DNA of 64,000 nt from Burkholderiales bacterium (lineage in GTDB: Bacteria; Pseudomonadota; Gammaproteobacteria; Burkholderiales; Nitrosomonadaceae). The notes beneath the pieces are model-generated. The model was not told where the DNA came from. It saw only the letters and a list, made by a program, of their open reading frames with translations, and ran no database searches. Below, piece after piece: positions 24,992 to 34,429 of this stretch; the stretch's first letter is position 1, and every line of letters starts with the position of its first letter. Both the position numbers and the translations under genes were made by a program. The stretch lies in the NCBI GenBank assembly GCA_024235735.1, contig JACKLU010000014.1:1-64000 (forward strand), written 5' to 3'.

Positions 24992-26251
24992 TCACGGCCC
25001 TGATTTATCCGCGGAAGATTTATCATTCTCACTGGAGGAACAGGGCCTGCCACAACCACCATCACATCCCAGCCCCAGCTGTCCGAGTCCACCACAACTT
25101 CCGGCGATCGGCTTACGGCCCATTACCACGCCAATCGCCATGGCGGCAATGGCGATGCCGATAATCAGAAAAGCCGCCAAAAAAGTGACCACGATGTTTT
25201 GCGCTTCACCGGATTCGAAATGATTAGTAGCGTACTCGGTAAAAGCACCGCCCCGGTCAACGATGAACAACGCCTGCAATCCAAGCTGTTCCGCCATCAC
25301 CAGCCCGCGCTCAAGTCCCAGCACCAGCAGCGCCGTCGCCCAGGCATCGGCAAGCATGCAAGTCTCCGCCTGCACGGTAACCGAAGCCAGGCGTCCTTCC
25401 ACCGGCCAGCCTGTTGCGGGATCAATGACATGCATGTAGCGCCGGTTGCCGATCATGAAGTAGTTGCGGTAGTTTCCCGAAGTAGCGAGTGCGGCATTGT
25501 CGAGAGCCAACACTCTCTGTACTGCATGACCTTGGGTCTGCGGTTTATCAATACCGATCCGCCAAGGCATTTGCTGCGCATTAACGCCGCGCGCGCGAAT
25601 TTCTCCACCGATTTCGACCATATAGTGTTCGATGCCATGGCGCTCAAGTATTGCGGCGATTTGATCCACTGCATATCCCTTGGCAATTGCGGAGAGATCG
25701 ACAGAGACATCCGCGCGCGTTTTACGCACAGCCCGCCCAATTTCATCCAGCATAAGCTTGTCATGCCCGGTGCGTTCCAGTGTCGCGGCGATTTCTTCCG
25801 CATCCGGAATATCCTGCGACCGGTTTTCCGGCCCAAACCCCCAGAGATTGACCAGCGGACCGATGGTGATGTCGAATGCGCCTTTACTTTGCCGGCCAAT
25901 TTCAAGCGCAGCCGCGAGAACGGTGTAGAGCGGGGTCGAGACAGGCATCCAGCCGGTTGAGTCGGAACGGTTGAACCGCGATAATTCCGAATCGACATCG
26001 TAAGTGGACATGCTTTGATTGATTTCTGCAAGCTGTTGCTCGATTTCCGCATGAATCGTTTCCACAGACGGCACATCGGACGCATGACGGTATTTGACAG
26101 TGTAACCGGTGCCCATCGTGCTGCCGGTCAGCTTCGATACCGGCAGGGGTATGGTAGATCGAACGGAACTGACCGCAATAGCCATAAAAAGAACGATCGC
26201 AGCAATGGTCATGCCTGCGATGCGTGAAGTTGTCAGTGGTCGGATAGACAT
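24992..26251 (-). CDS. apbE: FMN transferase ApbE fused to the Nqr maturation factor NqrM
   Basis: Residues 1-345 are ApbE, the Mg-dependent FAD:protein FMN transferase that attaches FMN to Thr in NqrB and NqrC. It has an N-terminal anchor helix, STMGTGYTVKY, SMSTYDVDSELSRFN, DLSAIAKGYAVD, EIGGEIRARG and HVIDPATGWP. Residues 352-419 are NqrM: one transmembrane helix (FLAAFLIIGIAIAAMAIG), then GRKPIAGSCGGLG and Cys386, Cys396, Cys400 and Cys404 as in the small NqrM protein needed for Nqr assembly. These are normally two adjacent genes; here one frame runs through both, joined at SGEAQNIVV. It is last in the nqr run. Confidence 0.88.
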   Translation of the reverse strand: MSIRPLTTSRIAGMTIAAIVLFMAIAVSSVRSTIPLPVSKLTGSTMGTGYTVKYRHASDVPSVETIHAEIEQQLAEINQSMSTYDVDSELSRFNRSDSTGWMPVSTPLYTVLAAALEIGRQSKGAFDITIGPLVNLWGFGPENRSQDIPDAEEIAATLERTGHDKLMLDEIGRAVRKTRADVSVDLSAIAKGYAVDQIAAILERHGIEHYMVEIGGEIRARGVNAQQMPWRIGIDKPQTQGHAVQRVLALDNAALATSGNYRNYFMIGNRRYMHVIDPATGWPVEGRLASVTVQAETCMLADAWATALLVLGLERGLVMAEQLGLQALFIVDRGGAFTEYATNHFESGEAQNIVVTFLAAFLIIGIAIAAMAIGVVMGRKPIAGSCGGLGQLGLGCDGGCGRPCSSSENDKSSADKSGP

Positions 26252-26276
26252 GATCTGATCAGCAAAAAATCAACGC

Positions 26277-26913
26277 TCAGCCGCCAAAATCATCATACAG
26301 AATATTTTCCCGCTCGACGCCCTGATCCAGCAGCATTGTAATAACCGCCTTGCTCATCATCGGCGGGCCGCACAAATAATATTCGCAATCCTCCGGCGCA
26401 GAATGATGCTTCAAATACACATCGTACAGCACCTGATGAATAAATCCGGTGTAACCTTCCCAGTTGTCTTCCGGCAAAGGCTCCGACAGCGCCACATGCC
26501 ATTCGAAATTTTCGCACTCACGCGCTAGCCTGTCAAAATCGTCAACGTAGAACATTTCATTTTTGGAACGTGCACCATACCAGAACGTAATCTTGCGTTT
26601 GCTGTTGAGACGGCAGAGCTAATCAAAAATATGCGAGCGCATCGGCGCCATCCCCGCGCCGCCGCCTTCAAAAACCCTCACCCGGCACTGGCCGCAGGAA
26701 CCACTGCCGCCGCACGGCGAACTGACAAATATTCCCGCCCCGGCCAGCGCGCCAAGAAGCTTTCCGCCAGTCGGCACCTCGATGGTGCGCTTGTCGTTGA
26801 CGACGATCTGGACATTACCTTGCGCCAGCAGCACAGCGCGCGCGCCCAGAATCAGAAAAACCAGGCGATAACGATTGAAGTGAAAAAAATACACCCAGGG
26901 CAATTTCCAGCAT
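26277..26913 (-). pseudogene. nqrF: NqrF remnant: large internal deletion, nonsense codon and frameshifts
   Basis: NqrF is the NADH-oxidising FAD and 2Fe-2S subunit of Na+-NQR, normally about 408 residues. Here the start is ATG at 26913 (MLEIALGVFF), with two single-base losses near 26889 and 26873. The ferredoxin domain follows (TGGKLLGALAGAGIFVSSPC, then GGSGSCGQC) to RVFEGGG. The text then jumps to GAGMAPMRSHIFD, which belongs about 190 residues later, so the fourth cluster cysteine and the FAD domain are missing. An in-frame TAG at 26620-26622 replaces the expected Gln after IFD. The NADH-domain end (EYYLCGPPMM to ILYDDFGG) is intact. Confidence 0.85.
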
Positions 26914-26933
26914 AAGCGTACTTTATTTCTTCA

Positions 26934-27542
26934 TTACAGCCGGATACCGGAAAATGCCATGAATCCCAGCGCCATTAATCCTGCGCTGATGAACGTGATA
27001 CCCAACCCCTGCAGGCCGTCGGGAACATCCGAGTATTTCAGTTTTTCACGCACGCCGGCCATGGCGGTAATCGCCAGCGCCCAGCCGAAACCGGAGCCGA
27101 GTCCGTAAGTAACACTCTCCGCAAAAGTATAATCGCGTTCCACCATGAACAGCGTACCACCGAGAATCGCGCAATTAACGGTAATCAGCGGCAGAAAAAT
27201 GCCCAGCGCGTTATACAGTGCGGGCACAAAGCGATCCAGAAACATTTCGAGAATCTGTACCATCGCAGCGATCACACCAATATAGCTGACGAAACCCAGA
27301 AAACTGAGATCGACACTAGACAGCCCGGCCCAGTCAAGCGCACCGTCGCGCAGCAGATAGCGATAGATCAGGTTGTTGATGGGGACAGTCAGCGTCTGAA
27401 CGACGATGACCGCAATCCCCAGACCCAGCGCCGTTTCAATTTTTTTCGAGATCGCCAGAAAAGTACACATGCCGAGAAAAAAGGACAGCGCCAGATTTTC
27501 GACAAACACCGCGGTGATGAACAGATTAACCAGCGTGTCCAT
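26934..27542 (-). CDS. nqrE: Na+-translocating NADH:quinone reductase subunit E
   Basis: A 202-residue membrane subunit of the Nqr/Rnf E family with six helices. It carries the conserved NLALSFFLGMC and VNCAILGG segments, which hold the two cysteines thought to bind the intramembrane iron centre between NqrD and NqrE. Length and ends are normal. The start codon overlaps the nqrD stop by one base (TGATG). Confidence 0.95.
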   Translation of the reverse strand: MDTLVNLFITAVFVENLALSFFLGMCTFLAISKKIETALGLGIAVIVVQTLTVPINNLIYRYLLRDGALDWAGLSSVDLSFLGFVSYIGVIAAMVQILEMFLDRFVPALYNALGIFLPLITVNCAILGGTLFMVERDYTFAESVTYGLGSGFGWALAITAMAGVREKLKYSDVPDGLQGLGITFISAGLMALGFMAFSGIRL

Positions 27543-28207
27543 CAGATTGTCTCACCCGATTGACGCATTGCCTTGATGCGGTATTCAGCCTGCTCGACCT
27601 GCGCTTTTTTCCATGAACGCACCGCCCAGATGATCAGTCCGATCAGAAAGAAAGCGCTGGACGGCAACAATAACAGGCCGTTGGGAACATACCAGCCGCC
27701 GTCCCTGGCCAGCGGCAGAACCGTATAACCCAGCAGTGTGCCCGAGCCGAACAGTTCACGGATAGTGCCGACGGTCAGCAGAATTGCGCTGAAACCGAGC
27801 CCATTGCCTAGACCGTCGAGAAAACTCGGCCAGGGCGGATTTTTCATGGCGAACGCTTCCGCACGGCCCATTACGATGCAGTTGGTGATGATCAATCCGA
27901 CAAATACCGACAATTCCTTGCTGATTTCATAGGCAAAGGCGCGCAGAAACTGATCCACCACGATCACCGGCGAGGCAATCACCGTCATCTGCACAATAAT
28001 GCGGATATTCGCCCGGATATGATGACGAATCAGGCTGATCACCGAACTGGAGCAGGCCACAACCAGCGTCAGCGCAATACTCATGGTAATCGCCGTTGAC
28101 AGCTGCGTGGTCACGGCGAGCGCCGAACAGATGCCCAGAACCTGCAGAATGATCGGATTATTGTCGACAACCGGGGAAAACAAAATCTTGCGAACAGAAT
28201 CAGCCAT
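27542..28207 (-). CDS. nqrD: Na+-translocating NADH:quinone reductase subunit D
   Basis: A 221-residue membrane subunit paralogous to NqrE and inverted relative to it. It has NNPIILQVLGICSALAVTT near the N-terminus and LIITNCIVMGRAEAFA, which contribute cysteines to the intramembrane iron centre, and GTIRELFGSGTLLG in a late loop. Full length. It starts 3 bases after nqrC. Confidence 0.95.
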   Translation of the reverse strand: MADSVRKILFSPVVDNNPIILQVLGICSALAVTTQLSTAITMSIALTLVVACSSSVISLIRHHIRANIRIIVQMTVIASPVIVVDQFLRAFAYEISKELSVFVGLIITNCIVMGRAEAFAMKNPPWPSFLDGLGNGLGFSAILLTVGTIRELFGSGTLLGYTVLPLARDGGWYVPNGLLLLPSSAFFLIGLIIWAVRSWKKAQVEQAEYRIKAMRQSGETI

Positions 28208-28210
28208 GTT

Positions 28211-29029
28211 TCATCTCCTTTCACTCTCATCGCGCAGGCGGGTCAGGTAAGGACCAAAACCCTCCCGCCCTAGCCAGAAATTCAACAACTGCGTCACACC
28301 ACGGGAAGTCAGCGTTGCGCCCGACAGTCCATCCACTTTATGCTGGCTGTCCGGCGTGGCGCTGGTCACCGCGCCTTTGACCAGTTCAATACGCGGTTCC
28401 CCGTGTTCATCAAAGGCAATTTTGCCTTCCCACAAATCAAGCCACCGGGGATTATCGACTTCTCCACCGAGTCCCGGCGTTTCGGCGTGCTGGTAAAACC
28501 GGATGCCCCGTATCGTCCGCAAATCATCCCGCAACGCAATATAGCCATAGAGTGTAGACCATAAGCCATAACCGTAAACCGGCAGAATCAGTGTTTCGAG
28601 TCGCCCGCCGTCGTCATTGACCCGATAAACCGGCAGGTAGCGAGGTTTACGCCGGATTTGCGCCGGATCAGCGCTGCGCGGCAGTGGTTCCGATAGCTGC
28701 TCGTCTTTGGCTGCTTTAGCGATATCAAAATTTTCCGGATCCAATGTATCGACCGCGCGGCCACTGCTGAGTTCTATCATGGCAACATCGATCTGCCGGT
28801 AGGCCTGCGCGACAGTCAAATCCGGTTTCATCAGACCGGCAATCTCGACAATGATGCGCTGGCGTTCGATATGCTGATTCGCTAGGTGAATCGGCTTAAG
28901 CAATACGGCGGCGCTGGCGACCAGCAATGAACAAACGAGACAGACCGCGAACGCCACCAGCAGCGTCCTGGCGTTGCTGTGCACAGAACCCGGCTTTTTG
29001 GGCATTTGGGGCGAACCGGACTCAGCCAT
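28211..29029 (-). CDS. nqrC: Na+-translocating NADH:quinone reductase subunit C
   Basis: A 272-residue subunit with one N-terminal transmembrane helix and a periplasmic FMN-binding domain. The flavinylation motif DGLSGATLTSRGV near residue 240 contains the Thr esterified to FMN by ApbE; the GFWSTLYGY-like segment reads GLWSTLYGYIALRDD. Full length. The start overlaps the nqrB end by 8 bases. Confidence 0.95.
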   Translation of the reverse strand: MAESGSPQMPKKPGSVHSNARTLLVAFAVCLVCSLLVASAAVLLKPIHLANQHIERQRIIVEIAGLMKPDLTVAQAYRQIDVAMIELSSGRAVDTLDPENFDIAKAAKDEQLSEPLPRSADPAQIRRKPRYLPVYRVNDDGGRLETLILPVYGYGLWSTLYGYIALRDDLRTIRGIRFYQHAETPGLGGEVDNPRWLDLWEGKIAFDEHGEPRIELVKGAVTSATPDSQHKVDGLSGATLTSRGVTQLLNFWLGREGFGPYLTRLRDESERR

Positions 29030-30167
29030 GACGACGCAGCCTCCGGCGGATATTGATCTGGATCACCACGTAATCGATCAGCGGCGCAAAAATATTGGCA
29101 AACAGAATGGCCAGCATGATGCCCTCGGGAAAAGCCGGACTCACCACGCGTATCAATACCGTCATGAACCCGATCAGCAGACCGAAAACCCAGTGCCCTG
29201 CGGTGGTCATCGCCGCGGAAACCGGGTCTGTCGCCATGAATACCATGCCGAAAGCGAAACCGCCCAGCGCATTGAACAGCAGCACCGTCCCCACCATGCC
29301 CAGAAAAACACCGGCAATAATGCGCCAGGACGCGACTTTGGTATAAATCAGGAAAACAGCGCCGATCAGACAGGCCAGCGTCGAGGTTTCACCCAGCGAA
29401 CCCGGCATCAGGCCGATGAACGCCTGCCACCAGGTATACCCGGCTACGGTAATGGCATCCATTCCGCCCAGCGCCCCCAGTCCCAGGGGGGTTGCGCTCG
29501 AGTATCCATCAAGGGCCACCCAAACCTGATCGCCGGTAATTTCCGCGGGATAGGCGAAATAGAGGAAAGCGCGCCCGACCAGCGCGGGATTGAGGAAATT
29601 TTTGCCTGTGCCGCCAAAAACTTCCTTGCCGATCACCACGCCGAAACTGATGCCCAGTGCGACCATCCACAACGGCATATCCGGCGGCAGCGTCAATGCA
29701 AACAGCATGGACGTCACCAGAAAGCCTTCGTTAACCTCGTGCTTGCGCACAATCGCAAAAAGCACTTCCCAGAAGCCGCCGACGATCAATGTAGTCAGAT
29801 AAATCGGCAGGAAATATAAAAAACCATGCCCCATATTGGCCAGAATACTGCCTGGATCGAAGCCAATACCCAAGGTTTGCAGCAGCAGGCCGCGCCAGTC
29901 TTCCTTGACGATGGCCAGCTCCTGCAGGGCGAGGTTGGTCTGGTAGCCGGTATTGAACCAGCTCCAGAGTATGCATGGAATCAGCGCAACCACGACATAG
30001 CTCATCAGGCGCTTCAGGTCGACGCCGTCACGGACATGCGGGGCGGCGCGCGTGGTATCGGCAGGCGTATACAGGAAGGTATCCACCATTTCATACAGCG
30101 CATGGTATTTCTCAAACCGTCCGCCCTTGGAAAATACCGGTTTCATGGATTCAAGCCAGCGCCGCAT
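29022..30167 (-). CDS. nqrB: Na+-translocating NADH:quinone reductase subunit B
   Basis: A 381-residue polytopic subunit forming the Na+ pathway and carrying riboflavin and a covalent FMN. It begins with the family pattern KGGRFEKYHALYEMVDTFLY, then HVRDGVDLKRLM. The FMN attachment site is in GYSSATPLGLG (Thr of S-x-A-T-P-L). Helices continue to a basic C-terminus (RRRLRRHG). Slightly shorter than the typical 410 residues but with no internal damage. It is 6 bases after nqrA. Confidence 0.94.
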   Translation of the reverse strand: MRRWLESMKPVFSKGGRFEKYHALYEMVDTFLYTPADTTRAAPHVRDGVDLKRLMSYVVVALIPCILWSWFNTGYQTNLALQELAIVKEDWRGLLLQTLGIGFDPGSILANMGHGFLYFLPIYLTTLIVGGFWEVLFAIVRKHEVNEGFLVTSMLFALTLPPDMPLWMVALGISFGVVIGKEVFGGTGKNFLNPALVGRAFLYFAYPAEITGDQVWVALDGYSSATPLGLGALGGMDAITVAGYTWWQAFIGLMPGSLGETSTLACLIGAVFLIYTKVASWRIIAGVFLGMVGTVLLFNALGGFAFGMVFMATDPVSAAMTTAGHWVFGLLIGFMTVLIRVVSPAFPEGIMLAILFANIFAPLIDYVVIQINIRRRLRRHG

Positions 30168-30173
30168 CGTTGC

Positions 30174-31548
30174 TCAACCCTCCTTCTCGATCTGTCTTAA
30201 ATTTTCGCGCAATATCGTACCGTAGTCGTGTTTGCCGACACAAACGAAGGAACACAATGCGATATCCTCTTCGTCCAGCTCGAGGCATCCGAGTTTCTGC
30301 GCCATGTCGGTATCGCCGACCAGCAACGAACGCAGCAACTGCGTCGGCAGAATATCGAGCGGCATGACTTCCTCAAAGCTGCCGGTGGGTATCATGGCGC
30401 GGGGACTGCCATTCTGACCGGCGGTGAAATCGAAGGTCTCATCACGTTTGCGAAAGAAACTCGACAGCATCACGTTCATTTGCGAGAACTTTCTTCGCCC
30501 GGGCATCAACCAGCCGAAAAACTCCCGCTCCGGTTTTTCCCGGATAGCGCTGACCTGCAAATGATGCCTGCCCAGATAAGCCGACCACCCGGAAGCCTGC
30601 CGCCCGGACCAGACCGAACCGGAGATGATGCGGCTATCCTCCCCGGCGGATGGACTGAATTCATTCTCAAGAGATCATCAAGACTCGCGCCCAGTCGCGT
30701 GCGCAGCAGGCGCGGCCGACTGACCTGCGGGCCGCCCAACGCAATCACGCGCTCAGTCCACAACCGGCCCGTGACAAACAGCTTGCCGATCGAGATAACT
30801 TCCTGATAATTGAGATACCAGATGGTTTTGCTCGCATCGACAGGCGCCAGAAAATGGATATGCGTACCTACCAGACCGGCTGGGTGCGGCCCGGCAAAAT
30901 CGGCCACGCGCAATTGCGCCAGATTGCCGGGTAACGGAAAATCCGCCTCGGGCGCTTTACACACCCACAGCGATCCGGTCGTCAAATGCGCCAGCACAGT
31001 CAGTCCATGATGAAAGGATTCGGCCTGTTCACGGATAATCGGCGCGGGATCGGCGGCGAGCGGATTGGTATCCATGGCGGTAATGAAAATCGCGGCAGGC
31101 TGCGCCGCCGGATCAGGTATTTTGCTGTAAGGCCGCGTGCGCAGCGCCGTCCACAAACCTGAAGCAAGCAGATTTTCCCTGACCTGACCAGCTGTCAGAC
31201 CGGACAACTGCTCCGGCGCGTAAGCAGCAAACGTTTCGTGTTCTTCTGTAGCATGATTGCCTGCGGCGGCAAGTTGAATGACAACGGATAAAAGCCTGCG
31301 CCGCGATGAATGGCGGTAATCCTGTCCGCCCCCGGCGCGGTGAACTGAACATCCGGCAGCTTTTTGTGCGTGAACAGCACCTGCCCGCACTTGACGTCAT
31401 CGCCTTCATCGACCTGCATGTCAGGATTGAGATCGATATAATCCGGCCCCAGCACAGCCACGTGACGGACGGGAGCCGCCTGCTCTGCTAACGCCTGGTC
31501 TACCTGACCGCTGATCGGCAGATCGAGACCTTTTCTGATGCTGATCAA
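30174..31548 (-). pseudogene. nqrA: NqrA in three frames (two frameshifts)
   Basis: NqrA is the cytoplasmic-side peripheral subunit of Na+-NQR. Frame one starts at 31548 (MISIRKGLDLPISGQ) and runs to AIHRGA near 31290. Frame two resumes at RLLSVVIQLA and covers ASGLWTALRTRPYSK, FITAMDTNPLAADP and GPHPAGLVGTHIHFL to GASLDDLL near 30670. Frame three resumes at ENEFSPSAGEDS and runs to DILPTQLLRS, LGCLELDEEDIALCSFVC and a normal ending IEKEG. Each break is explained by loss of one base (or one modulo three). The content is otherwise full length (about 450 residues), so this may be an assembly error rather than a dead gene. Confidence 0.8.
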
Positions 31549-31614
31549 CGTAAAAATCGATGCCCCCTGTTTCCGGCATAACGCCCGGCGCGCAAGCCGC
31601 GCGAACCTGTCAGG

Positions 31615-32055
31615 TTATATCTCGGGCGTATCGTAGATGTAGCGTTCGAGCTGTTTGATGACGAATTGATGTTCGGATATCACATCCTTCACCAGATCGC
31701 CAATCGACAGAACACCGATCACTTTGCCTTCATCGACAACCGGCAGATGACGCACCCGCATCTCCGTGATCAAGGCCATGCAGTCTTCGTTGGTATCGTT
31801 CAGACCAACATAAGCAACCTGACGCGTCATGATTTCCTTGACCAGCGTATCCTTGACCGGTTTGTCCAACAGATAGGATTTGCGCGAGAAATCCCGTTCG
31901 GTCAGAATGCCGACCAGCTTGTCGTCGCGCATGACCAGCAAAGCGCCGATATTGTTCGCGGCCATCAATTGCATGGCGTCAAAAACCGATTCCTCAGGGC
32001 CGATACTGGCAATCTTGTGTCCCTTTGCGTGCAGCAACTGCTTGACAGTTTTCAT
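31615..32055 (-). CDS. Tandem CBS-domain protein
   Basis: The 146-residue protein consists of two CBS motifs and little else: residues about 10-65 (GALLVMRDDKLVGILTERDF) and about 78-135 (RHLPVVDEGKVIGVLSIGDL). Such Bateman modules bind adenine nucleotides or similar ligands and usually regulate partner proteins. The gene is upstream of nqrA in the same direction, 66 bases away, so it could be the first gene of the nqr transcript, but nothing shows a functional link. The start ATG has GAGGAG-like sequence upstream (AGAGGAGTGTTACC). Confidence 0.9.
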   Translation of the reverse strand: MKTVKQLLHAKGHKIASIGPEESVFDAMQLMAANNIGALLVMRDDKLVGILTERDFSRKSYLLDKPVKDTLVKEIMTRQVAYVGLNDTNEDCMALITEMRVRHLPVVDEGKVIGVLSIGDLVKDVISEHQFVIKQLERYIYDTPEI

Positions 32056-32843
32056 GGTAACACTCCTCTGTGAATTAAACTCCTTGTTAGTCTTTGCTTG
32101 TTATTAGAATTACACGATCCTGTTTCTAGTCTAGAGTATCTGGCAGGATACCGCCAGCGGGAGTTGAAGGGCGTATCTGAACAGGATTACAGACTGCTGG
32201 TAGTCTTTCAGGGAAGAAGCGCCATATGACGGCACGATAAAATCTTTGCCTAGTTATCAAGCACATTCGGGATGATTTTTACTGCCTGATTGGTAGGTTT
32301 AATTGAAAATAATAAATTGCTGTTCTACAAAACCAAATACTTTTGACGCAAACCGGAGGTTTTACTTGTCAGTGGTTGGCGGCAATTACGGCCGTGTTAC
32401 TGGCAGCCAAGAGTCTGTCGGACATAAGACTAATCTACTGCGCCAATGGGATAACGGCTCATATTTCCTCAACTTTTCGTTATATAGCCTTGCTATGCGC
32501 CTCAAAATTGAGAGAATCCGCACTCGTTCTCACTCGGCTCGCTACGATTGTTAAATCACAGACTCCCAGGATTTCAATATCAATAACCGGATAGTTTATT
32601 GAGTTGTTGAATTAAATACTTCTTGACGAATCGCTTGATAATCAGTAGCTTCTTTATGAAGAATAATTATATCTTAATTTCATGAAGTTATTGAAAATTC
32701 AATAACATCTTACGATATCCTGCATAAGAAAAAGACAGAAAATTTTGATTGTATTGATCATGCCATTTCGCGGTATTGATGGAGTAATTGATACGACCGA
32801 TTTATCATGTCAGTTTTATTAATCCAATAATGAAAAAAATAAT
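32056..32843. other. Region without a recognisable gene
   Basis: Almost 800 AT-rich bases lie between the CBS gene and the LamG-type pseudogene. Short plus-strand frames of about 83 codons at 32.30-32.59 kb lack ribosome-binding sites and similarity that I recognise. The stretch may contain relics, but I cannot name any. Confidence 0.4.
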
Positions 32844-33826
32844 ATGAATACACGAAATCAATACGTAGCGAGCGTTATTAGTTATTTATGTCTTGGTATG
32901 TTTGCTGTAACAGTGCAGGCAGCGCCGCTACCTGTAACAACGGCATACATTTGATAATTCTTTTAATGCACAAGAAGCTGATGTGGTCGCGATTACGCCC
33001 TTGATCCATTGTCTCAAAACAGTTTATCAACCGATATGGTATTTGATGAAGAACGTTGGTGTATCTCTGACGGCAATAACCGTTCGATGAACAAGCCGGG
33101 TTGCTTCTTTTGTCAAGAAGCGCACTGGGAAACAGCAGCGCTTATTCTGCAGAACTCGTGTTCCAATTTGAAGCAGACGAATCGGATCCTGATCGGTATA
33201 AAGTTATTTTTGGCGTTTCGATCGTCAAGACGACTACGCTTTTATGTTGACCCGGAAGAATCGGCGAAGTTTTCCGATCTGACAGCTGATACATTCAGCT
33301 ATGACACTATCATCATATTGTGTTAACGCACAATAGTGATGACGTGGTTTCAGTCTATCTAAATGGTGCATTACAAATTCAAGGCACATCCACATCGATG
33401 GATTTTAGTTCTAGCAAACAATCCGGAACGGTTGATACTCTTTTGTCGATAACGGTTCAATTTTCAGATGGACGGGTCGCGTTGATCAGGCTGTATGATA
33501 CTGAACTGACTATGGCGGATGCCAAGATCAGCGCAATCATACGGAACGTTGTACCGCTACTTTCTCTCTAATGGAACATTACTCGTTCCATGCGTCAAAA
33601 TCACCGATGAGTTTGGTGTTGTCAGTATGTACAAGCTGAGCTTCAGCTCGCACCCTCAGGCGGCTCACCATCATTCAGGCTTATTGCGGCGCAGCAGATC
33701 AGTGTTGTCGAGTCACTAAGCAATAGCTGCACAGCCGTCTATTCCAACAATATGTGTAAGCCTGCCTTGTTCAATGTATCAGATATCTTTGGCGGAGTAA
33801 CGCGTTACAGTGCTGATTTGAGCTAA
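32844..33826 (+). pseudogene. Secreted LamG/concanavalin-like protein, degenerate
   Basis: ATG at 32844 opens a clear signal peptide (YLCLGMFAVTVQAAPLP), after which the frame breaks at TGA 32952. The protein can be followed across at least five frames: FDNSFNAQEADVVAITPL, LSTDMVFDEERWC, LGNSSAYSAELVFQFEADES, DDYAFYVDPEESAKFSDLT, VVSVYLNGALQIQGTSTS and VALIRLYDTELTMADA, ending at 33824-33826. The VYLNG strand and the RLYDTELTMADA segment are typical of laminin-G/concanavalin jelly-roll domains of secreted proteins. No PEP-CTERM tail is seen. Frameshifts in all parts suggest a dead gene. Confidence 0.6.
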
Positions 33827-34157
33827 TTATCGGCTCAAATCCTTGGCATTTTCGCTCAAACAGGCCGAGCGGCAGAATTGATGGTATTTAATTGAGCGAC
33901 GTTCTGAAATTGATTAACAAGCACGAAAGTCTTTCAATACGATAAACAACCCATTAGCGACTGTTGCAAAAATTTATAATGGGAATCCTTAACCTATTGT
34001 TTTTATTTTGGTCCTGGATTTTATAAAATAAAAATAGAGTAGAATTTTGCAAAGCTCTCTATTCAACTATTCAATAATGGCATGAAGACTGTCACTTTCT
34101 TTCTGCAAATACTTCACAGAGTGATATCAAAAGCAGCGCCACTTGCAGTCTGACAAA

Positions 34158-34182
34158 CAAAAAAACCGCCACGAAGGCGGTT
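34158..34182 (-). terminator. Rho-independent terminator of the small lipoprotein gene
   Basis: On the minus strand AACCGCC pairs with GGCGGTT around a TTCGT loop, followed by a run of T residues (34165-34158 region). It lies about 50 bases behind the lipoprotein stop codon at 34232. Confidence 0.85.
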
Positions 34183-34231
34183 TTGCTTGCTTCATAAAAG
34201 AAGCAAATTTTGGCTATTAAACTTAAATTAC

Positions 34232-34429
34232 TTAGTGTCCTGGCTTGCTGGTACCGCCATATGGACGTGGATCCTGGCCTTCTTTCAGGCAATTGCCGTT
34301 GCCGTCAACGCCAAATTCACATTCATCAGCCACCATATTGGGATCACCCATATCAGCCGCATCAAACATGGAACCACAGCCAGATAAAACAAGCGCGAGC
34401 AGTGCTGCTAAAAATACTGAAAATTTCAT
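34232..34429 (-). CDS. Small lipoprotein of unknown function
   Basis: A 65-residue protein with lipobox VLSGC (Cys18) and a short mature part that contains two further cysteines (DECEFGVDGNGNC) and a C-terminus PRPYGGTSKPGH. It has a good ribosome-binding site (AGGAGAAAC) and its own terminator, so it is a real one-gene unit. The D-x-N-G-N-C stretch could be a small calcium or disulphide loop; no family is recognised. Confidence 0.75.
   Translation of the reverse strand: MKFSVFLAALLALVLSGCGSMFDAADMGDPNMVADECEFGVDGNGNCLKEGQDPRPYGGTSKPGH

Noticed and set aside
25199..25960. 253-codon plus-strand open frame
   Set aside because: It is antisense to the ApbE domain, which has all family motifs on the other strand.
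28974..29819. 281-codon plus-strand open frame
   Set aside because: It is antisense to nqrB; its composition (His, Gln, Asp, Arg) is the usual mirror of a membrane-protein gene and no family is recognisable.
30174..30560. A separate 128-codon gene behind nqrA
   Set aside because: It is the C-terminus of NqrA in a shifted frame (LGCLELDEEDIALC to IEKEG), not an independent gene.
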